Source: Lichenostomus cassidix
Taxonomy: Eukaryota; Chordata; Aves; Passeriformes; Meliphagidae
Direction of reading: 5' to 3'
Assembly (NCBI GenBank): GCA_008360975.2
Contig: CM039210.1
Span: forward strand, 12,154,293-12,218,292
Length of the DNA: 64,000 bases
The first letter of the stretch is position 1, and the number at the start of each line of letters is the position of its first letter. The translations under genes were made by a program, and so were the position numbers. Under the pieces are notes generated by a model that saw only the letters and a list, made by a program, of their open reading frames with translations, ran no database searches and was not told where the DNA came from. Shown here piece after piece: positions 35,607 through 46,058 of the stretch.

Positions 35607-36268
35607 GAAGAGGGAACTCGGTGATACTTTTAGCTGATAAAGCTGCACAGCAACTGTCAACCAAGGGAGATAAAAAAAGGGTGTCTTGCTGTTGAACCAG
35701 CAACCGTTGAAAAATCACTCTCCTCAGGTGTAATACTGACGCATATCTCCATCCCAAGGTTATCTCAGATGTAATACTGACGTTACCTGCCTCCAAGGTA
35801 CAACTACCTCTGAGTGAGATGTATGACTAGAGTCACTCAAGCTCCACCTAAACGTAAAGAAATAGTATAAAATAAAGTTAAAAATGGGGAGAATTTAGGG
35901 AAGACTCCAGCATAACTACTGGGATCAGTCGATGGGCTGAACCTATCTTCTTCCCCATAGGGCCCTATTGGATAAGAACTGTACTCTATATGCACTGAAT
36001 TATTATCTCGAGACAGCTTTTGTTAGGGATTAGAGCTTGTCTGTGTATTGCTTTAAATACATTTTTGCAGTCAGATACTATCACTGGCAATCCTTGAACC
36101 TTAACCTGTCACATTTTTACTAATAGTTTTACTCCGTAAACTGTTAGTGTGAGTCCTTCAAAGGCGCTAGCAGTTGCCAGCAGCAGGTAACATACTGAAA
36201 TAAAAGTGTGGGGACCCAGGAGGGGGTCTCTATGTTGGTGTGTGACCCGGAACAAGTTAGTTGAACTG
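35607..36268 (+). other. LTR-like unclassified sequence
   Basis: Contains GTATAAAATAAAG (near 35869) as a possible TATA, a repeated TGTAATACTGACG motif (35728 and 35768), and a GCTTTAAATACATTTTTGCAG segment near 36049. This layout suggests another LTR into whose flank family B inserted. No borders resolved. Confidence 0.35.
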
Positions 36269-36274
36269 CCCTCC

Positions 36275-36647
36275 TGTTGGAAAACACAGTTTTCCAGCAA
36301 AACTTGTGTTGGTTGAGCAGGCCTGAACAAAGCCTCAGCATAGTCAAGCCTCAGTAAAAATCCTAGCAAGCTGTCGTGAGAAGCTAACACCTGGGAACCA
36401 CAGCTGTGCTTCTGGGCTCTGAGAAGAATGTCATGAGAAAGAATAAGGGAGTCAAGAGTGTTATGAGAAAGAATAAGGGAGTCACCAGGAGGATCCCTGA
36501 ATATGTGAGAACAAACTGCGGATACGTGTGTAGCTATAATTAGAAACATCTGTAACAGTATATAAGTTTCTCATTTGGTGAAATAAAATGGAGCTTGCTT
36601 TATGACTTATATTAATTCGTGTGTGAGTTTTCTCTCACCGTTCGTCA
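36275..36647 (+). mobile_element. Family B 5' LTR
   Basis: TGTTGGAAAACACAG... to ...CACCGTTCGTCA. TATATAAG at 36559-36566 and AATAAA at 36582-36587 set the U3/R region. Identical to the 3' LTR over the first 297 bp. Confidence 0.95.
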
Positions 36648-36649
36648 AA

Positions 36650-36669
36650 TGGTGACCCTCCGATGTGAT
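36650..36669 (+). promoter_or_regulatory. Primer-binding site, tRNA-Trp-like
   Basis: TGGTGACCCTCCGATGTGAT begins 2 bp after the LTR. It resembles the tRNA-Trp primer site known from avian alpharetroviruses, with a small insertion and one substitution. This supports class II affinity. Confidence 0.7.
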
Positions 36670-36977
36670 ACGGAGACATAGATAGCAGGACTTAGGACCC
36701 TGCTCCAAGAAGCGACGACCACGGACACTGGCAGCAGAGTTTACGACCCTGTTCCAGAAAGCGGCGAGAACGGAGAGGTACCGGAGCAGCGCCGGTGGGC
36801 TAAGATCATCGCCCCTGCTTGTGGTGAGTGATCCGAAGGCTCGGGCCGATCAAGACCCGCTTCCGTGAGGGCTATATTTCGGTGAAGCTGCATTGGCGAC
36901 TGCGGAAAATAGAGAGATGCCCCAGCAGTGCGCTCTGACGGCAGCGACCACGATACTTTAAACCCAGCTGGACCAAA

Positions 36978-38148
36978 ATGGAGACAGAGGTAGCCCAATG
37001 TTTATTGTTATGCTTTTTAGAAAAGCATGGACTACATAAAGGCACTCTATCGCAGTTAGCTGGCCTGATTGTTGTAGGACAAGCCTATGGATTTTTTACA
37101 AATCCTGCTACAGTATTCGAAGTAAAGGAGTGGTTAAATTATGGAGCTAGTTTACTTCTAGAAGGTAATAAAACTGCAAAAAAGCTTGGCAAACCGTGGA
37201 GTAAAGTAATAGCCTGCTTGCAGCAACATGCAGCAGAGCAAGAACTTGCAAAAGTAACAGCAAAGAGAGTGGCAGCCGCAGAGAGTAGAGAAAGACCTAA
37301 GAGTTTTCGTCCTGCTTCTAACATGCAAAAAACTTCGGCAGCCGCACAGCCAGGGGAGCCCCCCCCCTCCCCCCGCTGGGGGGGGGAATCATAGCTCTCC
37401 CTCGCTGCCACCGCTAGCAGAAGGAGAGCGCTCCGCGCCACTGCCAGAAGTTGAAAACACACAGTTACCAGCTCCCTTCCCCCATGAAAGGAAAAAGATC
37501 ATTGAGGAATGCGAATCTAGCCCTGGGGTGCCTTCGGAGTCTATGCAAACTACTCAAGCATTAAGTACAATTGAAACAGCTAATATGCCCGATTGGATGA
37601 AAAAACTATTCCTGTGTCAATGTATCATAGAACTTAGCAACTCTACAACGAAAAACATCTTAGCTGCCTTATTTGAAAGTGCCACTGTTGAATTTTGGCC
37701 AAAACAACTCAATATGACACCAAAGAAAGCTCAAGTAACAAAAGCCACACAGGTACAGCAAAAGAGTAGCCAGCAGTCACCCCATTGTTATCGATGTGGC
37801 AGCAAAGAACACATACGAAAAAATTGTAATGAGAAAGTTTGGTGTTCCTGCTGCAACAGGGATACTCACAGCATAGAAGCTTGTAAAAACAAGAAAAACA
37901 GACGGAGAGCGACCGGCTGCCGCCCAGCAGCGACAGCCCCTCCCCTCCGGCGCACGCCACCTGAATCCTGCACGCAGAGACCTGTAGCAGAAGTTGCTCC
38001 AACCACGGTTTCCGGTCGAATGGCACAGAGAGCGGAGGTCGCGGAGGGTGCCCCGGTGGGCGGTGCCGCAGGCCGTCCACGCCTGCTTCACCGCCCCAAC
38101 TGTTGCGTCTGTGGTAAGGTCCTAAACGCTACCCCTCCCCAAGGATGA
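36978..38148 (+). pseudogene. gag: Family B gag: matrix-like N-terminus and two zinc knuckles
   Basis: Open from ATG 36978 (METEVAQ...) for ~138 codons in one frame, then from the homopolymer C/G runs at about 37358-37388 the next frame is open to the stop at 38146. One length change in the G run is the only break, and it could be an assembly error. The N-terminal ~110 residues look like a retroviral matrix domain. A Pro/Ala-rich linker follows, then a short stretch that may be the tail of capsid (DWMKKLFL...). The nucleocapsid has two CX2CX4HX4C knuckles (CYRCGSKEHIRKNC and CSCCNRDTHSIEAC). The body of capsid appears missing. The protein would bind RNA, but assembly of particles is doubtful. 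The counterpart is on the minus strand at 47738-48777. Confidence 0.85.
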
Positions 38149-38333
38149 AGAAATGATTGACAGCTTCAGCAGCGAACCAAAACTAACCAACAGTGTTGCC
38201 AGCAGAAACAACAGACTGATACCGGAATTGGAGGTGTGCAGAGCCGAGCGAAAGCCTGGGGCAGTTCTGTCGCCCTTGCCCCCCTTCGCTTTCTCCTGTT
38301 CCGTTCCCTTCCCGAGGGGTCCTGTTCAAAGCC

Positions 38334-38576
38334 TTAAAAATCAATCCAATGGAGTTGTTTCTCCTCGTAGTCATGGAGAACTTTCAAGAGTTCTTCCTTT
38401 TTGCTCTCTAGCTGCAGATACAGATCTTTGAACACATTCTCCAGCTGTTCCCCCCCAAGACCTCTAATTATTCGCTTTGCCGGGTGAAACGCCCATTGCT
38501 GAGTGTCAGCTTTTCCCTCCAGCTGCCGCACACAAACAACAGCAGCAGCCTGAAGCCAACCAACAACACAGAACAA
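38334..38576 (-). other. Antisense coiled-coil-like segment in family B
   Basis: Minus-strand frame of 80 codons opposite to gag. Its second half (ENVFKDLYLQLESKK and the residues after it) is rich in Glu, Lys and Leu like a coiled coil and ends at a stop. The corresponding stretch of the second family B copy (47420-47515 and 47619-47660) also runs antisense to gag, so it was in the ancestor. I could not identify the source protein; a captured host exon is the obvious candidate. Its start is not convincing and transcription is unknown. Confidence 0.5.
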
Positions 38577-38699
38577 AGCTACACCTTTTGCTCGCTGAAA
38601 CCAACACCGAGACCGAGACCGCTACTGAGAGTGATGCAGGCAAACACCAACTGCATGTGTTTTCAGAGTACCCTGTTATTTAGTACAAACAAGTTATAG

Positions 38700-39802
38700 T
38701 TTGTACGTGTTTCCAGCTCTTCACAAATGAAAAAGCATTGTAACAATATAATTATCCTGATAAGTAATAACACCTTGATTGCTAAAGCCTTGAACAAAAG
38801 CTGAATTTTGCTAAAGTGTTGCTTAAGACAGTGTTTGTGTGTATGTGTGAATATTGCAGGCCTGCTGAGAGTGTGGTTTTGATTTCTTGAGAGTTTTGAT
38901 GTGTGGATGAAACCTATGAGTAAAGTTATACTGAATAGTTTAAGCTACCTGATAAGTGTCATTAAAGTTAGATTTAAATAATACCTTAGTAAGTTTACCT
39001 AAGACGAAAGCTAAGCAAGATTGAAATAATAAAAGTATGGCAAATTGCATAAAATTTTAAATTCTGTTTAGTTTTAAATTCTGTTGGAGTTAAGTTTTGT
39101 TAAAGTGATATTAATTTTAAATTCCATTGTGGTTAAGTCCAATTATAGTTAAGTCTCTTTGGTGTTACTCAGTTTACTATTTGTTAGTTTTAAATCAAAT
39201 TTGTTAAGATTCAGCTTTATTCATCTTCAGTGATATCAATTGTAAGTTTTAAATTTGTTAGTTTATATTATTATTCACAAAGGCCTTTGCAGTTTTATCT
39301 TCCTTAGTTAAAGTCAAATGATAATGTCCACTGTTTTCAAATATTTCACCTCAACTTATATAGTTATCTGCAAAAATAGTAACACGTTAAGACACTCTCC
39401 TTATTGATATTAATGAAAGCTTGTTTATAAGATGTTCTAAGAAAACCCTCCTACTTAGGGCCTGGGCTCTGGCCAAGCCTCGGTCCTAACTAGCTGAGAA
39501 ATATGCCATGAGTCCCAAGTGTTTCTGCACCAAAATGTGATCAAGTAATTTTGATTTGCCAAATTGAGCTTATAAAAGCTAAACCTTCTTCCAGGTGAAC
39601 TTAGAGTCCTTACCCGGGAAAAGTTCTCCAAGCTTTGCCTGTGAAGTGAATTTTTTCAGCAATAAGCAGTTCCTGAACTGTGGCAACATAACTAAATAAC
39701 TAGTGATATTTCCTTAAGTAAATTTATAATAATTGTACTAATAAAAATTACTTATAGCAAGGCAAATTAATCTGATAACAGACAACGTCTGTTTTCACAA
39801 AT
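38700..39802 (+). repeat. AT-rich 3' half of family B with degenerate short repeats
   Basis: No coding capacity. Recurrent GTTTTAAATTCTGTT(G/A)... and (A)TTAAGT units, mainly 39050-39260. The minus-strand copy has the equivalent, more expanded, at about 46600-46870. Confidence 0.75.
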
Positions 39803-39816
39803 AAAACGGGGAAATT

Positions 39817-40189
39817 TGTTGGAAAACACAGTTTTCCAGCAAAACTTGTGTTGGTTGAGCAGGCCTGAACAAAGCCTCAGCATAGTCAAGCCTCAGTAAA
39901 AATCCTAGCAAGCTGTCGTGAGAAGCTAACACCTGGGAACCACAGCTGTGCTTCTGGGCTCTGAGAAGAATGTCATGAGAAAGAATAAGGGAGTCAAGAG
40001 TGTTATGAGAAAGAATAAGGGAGTCACCAGGAGGATCCCTGAATATGTGAGAACAAACTGCGGATACGTGTGTAGCTATAATTAGAAACATCTGTAACAG
40101 TATATAAGTTTCTTGTTTGGTGAAATAAAATGGAGCTTGCTTTGTGACTTATATTAAGTCGTGTGTGAGTTCTCTCTCGCCGTTCGTCA
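39817..40189 (+). mobile_element. Family B 3' LTR
   Basis: 373 bp, preceded by the polypurine stretch AAAACGGGGAAATTT. All six differences from the 5' LTR lie in its last 76 bp. Confidence 0.95.
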
Positions 40190-40333
40190 CCCTCCAACCA
40201 AGCAAACTGCTCAGTGAAGGGTCCCCATAACAGGACGCTGATAGACTGGTCGGGCAAAAGGGTCTCGGCTTTCCTGGGGCACTGACAGACAAATTAAACA
40301 CTAAGGGTTTGAGAAAATCTCCCCTTTTCAAAT

Positions 40334-41476
40334 TGTTGGAGAAGATGAAATAGGAAAGCCTTATAATATAATTGCCTTTAGGATTACCTGACAAAAGATG
40401 CTGAAAACAAGCTCTGAGTTACTGAACAACTAGAAATCAATGGTATAGCCGACTGAAGGTAATCCTGCTTCTTCATAGAACAATGCCCTCTACCTGCAGG
40501 CAGGTCCAAGGGTCAGAACAGACCCTGCCTGCTTGGCAGAGGGTCCAAAAAGCAGTTTTTAGAGTTTAAAATATAACCCCATGTAGAAGTTTGGGGAAGG
40601 CCTTAGAATTTTTCTCCATCACTGTTACTAAGCAAAAAATAGTTAGGTGTTTAGAGCCATCAAGTCTTTTGTAAAAGACAAAAGGTGTGCTTGGGCAGGG
40701 CAGGGTAAGGGAAGAACCGGCCGTTGGAACGCTCTCTCTCGTGGTTCGGATGCTGAGAGGAGAGGCTGCTCTTTGCTTTTCGGCTGCCACCAGAGGAAAT
40801 CCAACTGTGCCCTGTTTTTTTCTTCTCCTGGCTGGGTGAGCTTTGATTCAACCTTTTTTCCCACTGGGAAGTGCACGTTTCCCCGGGCTGCGTTTCCTCG
40901 CAGCTGCTGCCGGGAGAGTCCGGCTGCCTCTGCTGCCTGCCCCCGCCCTCTGCTGCACGAGACCGCGGCGTCTGCTGTGACTGCAGAAATCCTTGCTACC
41001 TCCCTAGCTAGCTGGGGAGAGAGCCAGCTCCTACCCCTGCCGCCCTGCTTTTTTTGCTTCTCCAAGCTGCCCTGCCTGCTTTTCAGCCTGTCCACCATTA
41101 CCAGCTGTGTGAGGCTGACCTGACCCTGCGCCACAGCGCCACCTGCAGCCGCTCGGGAGTCATCGCACCTGCCCTGCCCGGCTGGGAGCTCAACAGCGCC
41201 CCTGCTGCTTGCAACCGTGATTACACCACATGGGAAAAGGCTCGGCAGCTCACAAGTCATCTGCTATTGGTTTCTGGTTCTATTTGTGGTTGCTATTATT
41301 GTTATTGCTTGTTTATAGATACTAGTAAAGAACTGATATTCCTTTTTCCCATACCTTTGCCTGAAAGCCCTTGATTTTCAAAATTAAATAATTCGGAGGG
41401 AGGGGAAAATCACATTCTCTGTCTTAAGGGAGGGTTCAACCTCTCTTGGCAGACACCTGTCTTTCAAACCAAGACA
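40334..41476 (+). mobile_element. Family E LTR, plus strand
   Basis: Starts TGTTGGAGAAGATG and ends ...TTTCAAACCAAGACA. The 3' half matches 14678-17981 (reverse) and 10390-11075: GCGCCACAGCGCCACCTGCAG, ACTAGTAAAGAACTGATATTCC. The 5' half diverges from the 14678 copy. No clear duplication (CAAAT versus CACCG). Sequence 40196-40333 is unassigned. Confidence 0.75.
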
Positions 41477-41811
41477 CACCGTATGGTAATGCGATGATTC
41501 TTATAGGTTGTATGTAAATGTTGTAGGATTTGTAGCTTGTTCTAGATTGGTTAATGAGAATTAGAATATTCAACACAGAAGATGATTTATTGTATTGTAA
41601 ATGGCAGATCTCTCTCTTGCTCTTGGCTCTCTCTCTTTCTCTCTCTCTCTCTTGCTTCTCTGACCTGCTTTGAGCTGCGTCTTGCGGCTCTGGCAGGTTT
41701 CTCACACCCACGCTCTTTCACAATAAAACCCCATACTCTAAAATCCGACTTCAGAGATCTCTTGTTTTTATTCCATCCTCATAACTAAATTTCACAGAAT
41801 TAAATCCTACA
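41477..41811 (+). mobile_element. Family I LTR, 3' part
   Basis: Same block order as 665-987, directly abutting the end of family E; its 5' end is missing. CACAATAAAACCCC as poly(A) region; ends ...AATCCTACA. Confidence 0.65.
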
Positions 41812-42090
41812 CAAATAACAATCTATTAAATGTTATTACATTCCTTTTTCTTTATTAGAATGCTTTAATGTTAGACAAATTATTTTAGTATTGTTAATTC
41901 TATACTTAACATTTCACATGGACACAAACCTTTTCCGTATTTTAAATACAAACATATCACAGAAACCAGAATCGTTTTTCTAGTCTGTTTATAACATTTC
42001 ATTTTAGAATGCACAATACATTATTAAAATCCTAATGAATTTTTTTTTGGTAATAAAATTTTTCTGCTTTTATATCTGCAATATTACTAA

Positions 42091-42434
42091 GGCAGACCTA
42101 GAGCAACTCTACAACTACCTGAAAGTTTGTAGCGAGGTGGGGGTTGGTCTCTTCCGCAACATCTTAAGTGAAAGGAGGAGAGGAAATGGACTTAAATTGC
42201 ACCAGGGGAGGTTCAGATTAGATATTAGGAAAATATTTTTTCACTGAAAGAGGGGTTAGACATTGAAATAAGTTGCTCAGGGATCTGGTGGAATCACTAT
42301 CTCTGCAAGGGTTCAAGAGGTGTCTAAATGTGGCACTTGGGGATGTGGTTTAGGGGTAATTATTGTTGGGCTCGGTTGATGGTTGGACTAAATGATCTTG
42401 AAAGAGTCTTCCAACCTTGTTTATTCTGTAATTC
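42091..42434 (+). mobile_element. CR1 3' region fragment
   Basis: Includes the end of the coding part and the 3' UTR (AGGTTCAGATTAGATATTAGGAAA, TTGGACTAAATGATCTTGAAAG, CTTCCAACCTTG, ATTCTGTAATTC). 5'-truncated and diverged. Confidence 0.9.
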
Positions 42435-42763
42435 ATCCTAGTTGTGCTTTATATTTTGAAGTTTCATATACCTGTCCCTATTACCTCAGATTGGAGTATT
42501 TTCCTACTACTTGTACAATACATCTATTTCTTGGAGACACGTTTCTTCTGGAATATATCTCTCTCAAACTCAGATCCTATAATACAGCTGAGATTTAACT
42601 GATCAAACATGAAGCTCTCTGATCACTGAAGAATGAGTGTGTTGGTTTTGCACAGCCTGGTTTTGGTAGCGGGGGGGGGGGAGGGGGGCCCACAGAGGTG
42701 GCTTCTGTGAGAAGCTGCTAGAAGCTTCTACCATGTCCAGCAGAGCCAATCCGTGATGGATCC

Positions 42764-43380
42764 TGTCCTGGGGTGATGATAATCCTGTGTATTCCCTATC
42801 GTTGCTTATGTGCTCAGAAATGTGGTCCTGTAGCTTTAACTGCGTTCAGCAAATGGGAAGACTGCAGGTTGTTTAAAACTCTTCCCAAAGCCTCTCTGTG
42901 GGGGAGCAAGGCAGAGGAAAAGACACTCCTGGGACTGGCTGCTGTGGAGGCTGCTAGTTTTTTCTCTGGGATTGCTTCTTCATCATCTTTTTTTTAGACC
43001 CTTTTCTATGATTTGCTTTCTCACCCGGAAAACCCAAGGAGCCCCGGAGGACAGCAGACGAGAATCCTCCAGGGAGCTACTGCAGCAACTCCGCCCAGCC
43101 CCCGGGGGCCCCCGGAGAGGGGAAACTACATCTGAGGAAAAGGACACTAAAGTTCACCAGCTGTTTACTCAGGTTTAATAACTCCTTTTCCCCTGTTTTC
43201 CCCTCCCCCTGTGCCTTGCAGGGCACTCTGTGTGTTTTGTTAAATAAATAGGTTTTTTTCACTTTCATTTAAGAAATTCTGTTGTGGGTGGGGGAGGGGG
43301 TGCCAGAGCCCTTGGCTTTCGGGGGAGGCGTTTGTTCGGAGCGCTCTCCACCTAGAGAAATTTGTCTCTAATCTGGGACA
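42764..43380 (+). mobile_element. Family G solo LTR nested in family C
   Basis: TGTCCTGGGGTGATG... to ...AATCTGGGACA, 617 bp. Flanks GATCC (42759-42763) and GCTCC (43381-43385), one mismatch. Close relative of 18862-19514. Confidence 0.88.
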
Positions 43381-43455
43381 GCTCCGAAGATGGACATGCC
43401 ACTGGCCAAGGCTGGGCCGATTAGAAATGGTGGTAACACTTCTGTGATAACATAT

Positions 43456-44533
43456 TGTCGTGGTTTGACCCTGGCCAAATGCCAGGCACCTATGACATCT
43501 ACTCACTCTCTCTCCCCTGCTACAGCTGAGCAGAGGAAAGGAAGAAAGTTGATACACACAGGGCTCATGAGTTTAGATAAGGACTGGGAGGCGCTCCAAG
43601 GACAGAACAGGCTCCTCTTAAAGTTACAAAGTGAAATTTATTACTAACAGAGATAGAGGACGAAAATGAGAAGTAAAATAAACCCTTAAGACACCGTTCC
43701 TGTGTTCACCCCCCTCCCTCCTTTCCACCAGTAGCACAGGGGGACAGGGTATGGGGGTTTGGTCAGTTCAGCACCGAGATCTTCTTCTGCTGCACAAGGA
43801 GAGGAGTCCTTTCCTCTGCATAGCTGTGGGTTCCCTCCCACAGGAGGCAGCTCTCTGTGAACTCCTCCAGCATGGGTCCAAATCTCACGAGCAGCAGTCT
43901 GCCCAAACCTGCTGCAATATGAGCCTCCTCCCACAGGCAGACAGTCCTTCCAAAACTGCTGTGGCGTGGGTCACTCATCCACAGAGTGCAGACCTCTGAC
44001 GCCAGGCTCTTCCATCTTGGGAGCAAGGCCTCTCTCTCCACTGGGACTCCCACTGGATCACAGCCTCCTCCAGGCATCCGCCTGCTCTGGCATAGGCACC
44101 TCTTCGCGGGCTGTGGGTGGATCTTTGCATTCCCCATGGACCCCATGGGCTGCAGGGGGACAGCCTGCTCCACCATGGTCCTCACCATGGCTGGCAGAGG
44201 ACTCTTGGCTCTGGTGCCAGGAGCACCTCCTCCCCCACCTTCTCCACTGACCTTGGTGCCTGCATGTTGCTTTCCCTCACATAGTCTCACCTCCTCCTTC
44301 TCTGGCTAAAAAGAAGTGTCTGTCCCCATTGTTTTGATTTCTTCTTAAATATCACAGAGGCATAACCAACATCTCCGATTGGCCCAGCCTTGGCCAGTGC
44401 CATGTCCATTCATCTTAAGAGCCATCAGAGATTGGCTCTGCTGGACATGGTGAAAGCTTCCAGAGCCTTCACATAGGAGCCATCTTTGTGCCCCCCCCCC
44501 ACTAGCAAAACTGCGCCAAGCAAAACCAACACA
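43456..44533 (-). mobile_element. Family C solo LTR inserted inverted into family C
   Basis: 1078-bp minus-strand copy, duplication CATAT at 43451-43455 and 44534-44538. Target and insert are the same family in opposite orientation, giving long inverted repeats around 44.5 kb. Confidence 0.93.
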
Positions 44534-45172
44534 CATATTTAAAAAGAAATCAAAACAAAAGTTGTTGGCAGTTTTAATTCCAGCCAGAGTAGGAGTGAGA
44601 ATATGTGAGAAGAGACCATGCAGGCACCAAGGTCAGTGAAGAAGGAGGGGGAGGAGGTGCTCTGGGCACTGGAGCCAAGATTCCTCTGCAGCCTGTGGTG
44701 AAGACCATGGTGAAGCAGGCTGTCCCCCTGCAGCCCATGGAGGACCATGGAGATGCAGAGATCCACCCAGAGCCCATGGAGGAGGTGCCCACTCCAGAGT
44801 GAGTGGATGCTTGGAGGAGGCTGTAATCGTGTGGGACACCCATGGAGAGAGGGGCCATGCTCCCAGGCATGGAGCAGCCTATCCTTGGAGGATTGCAGGC
44901 TGTGGAAGAGTGACCTATGCCGCAGCAGTTTTGGGAGGACTGTTTGCCCATGGGATGGATTCAAATTGCAGCAGTTTTGGGAGGATTGTTGCTCATGACA
45001 TGGAGCCATGTTGGAGAAGTTCATGGAGAACTCTCTCCTGTGGGAGGGACCCCACAGTGCAGCAGGGGAACAACTCCACTCCCTGAGCAGCAAGAGAAAC
45101 CACAGGTGATAAACTGACCAAAATCCTCACTCCCTGTCTCCCTGTGGTCTTGGTGGGAAGGAGGGAGGGCTT

Positions 45173-45265
45173 GTTATAATAATTCGGAGGGAAGTGGGTC
45201 ACATTTTCCATTTCCGGAAGGTTCCTGCCTTCCTTGGCCGACACCTGTCTTTTAAACCAAGAAAA
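45173..45265 (+). mobile_element. Family E LTR 3'-end fragment fused to family C
   Basis: AATAATTCGGAGGGAAG... GACACCTGTCTTTTAAACCAAGAAA is the last ~90 bp of family E, with the terminal GACA changed to GAAA. It replaces the 3' end of the family C copy. From 45266 to 45678 nothing is recognised. Confidence 0.75.
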
Positions 45266-45684
45266 TAAGTTACTTTAACCACCAACCTTTTTTCCCTGCT
45301 CCCTCCATATGGCCCTCTATAGATGCCTGTCACTGATAAATTCTTCCATTACTCAGTTTTATGGGCAGTTCTTTATTCTATGTCTATCCTCATGTTTTGA
45401 CATTTCAATTCTTTAAATCCCTCCCCCCATTTACTTCTTCAATTTCACTATATAGTTTCCAGATCTCAGATATCTCTATAAGACTACAACAATGAATAGC
45501 AGAGTGTCTTTCTTTTAGGAATGTACCCCTTTCAGTGGAACCTGGAATCCCCTATCAATTCAACTAACCATCTTGTACCATGTGTGCATGGGGCAAGTTA
45601 GGCAGTTCAGAAAGTAGTCAAATAAAAAGGCTCAGAGCAGAAAACCCCCTAAATCAGCTGGTACGGAAACACAAAATGGAACTG

Positions 45685-46058
45685 TGACATAACGACGAGA
45701 GGGAACTCACGGCAGTCTCAATATGAGATATAGAGTAAGCTCCATTTTATTTCACCAAACGAGAAACTTATATACTGTTACAGATGTTACTAATTATAGT
45801 TACACACGTATCTGCAGTCTGTTCTCACACATTCAGGGATCCTCCTGTTGACTCCCTTATCCTTTTCTCATAACACTTCTGACTCCCTATTCTTTCTCAT
45901 GACATTCTTCCCACAGCTCAGAAACACAGTTGTGGTTCCCAGGTGTTAGTTTCTCATAACAGCTTGTTAGGATTTTTACTGAGGCCTGACTATGCTGAGG
46001 CTTTGTTCAGGCCTGTTTAGTTAGCATAAGTTTTGCTGGAAAACTGCGTTTTCCAACA
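45685..46058 (-). mobile_element. Family B 3' LTR (minus strand)
   Basis: 374 bp, reading TGTTGGAAAACGCAG... to ...TCGTCGTTATGTCA on the minus strand. Diverged from the 36275 copy by many substitutions, so it is an older or different subfamily. Confidence 0.88.

Larger units (their letters stand above)
36275..40189 (+). mobile_element. Family B endogenous retrovirus, complete but gag-only
   Basis: 3.9-kb element with two 373-bp LTRs and a 6-bp duplication CCCTCC at 36269-36274 and 40190-40195. Order: 5' LTR, tRNA-Trp-like primer site, leader, gag with one frameshift, antisense segment (38330-38576), long AT-rich region, AAAACGGGGAAATTT polypurine tract, 3' LTR. No protease, reverse transcriptase, integrase or envelope is visible, so mobilisation would have needed another element's enzymes. 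LTRs differ at only 6 of 373 positions, so the insertion is fairly young. Confidence 0.93.
42638..45172 (+). mobile_element. Family C LTR split by family G and by an inverted family C LTR
   Basis: TGTGTTGGTTTTGCACAGCC starts at 42638. Pieces 42638-42763, 43381-43455 and 44534-45172 read on in register with the 7432 copy. The expected 3' end is absent: the copy stops after AAGGAGGGAGGGCTTG and continues as family E sequence. No terminal duplication visible for this reason. Confidence 0.85.
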
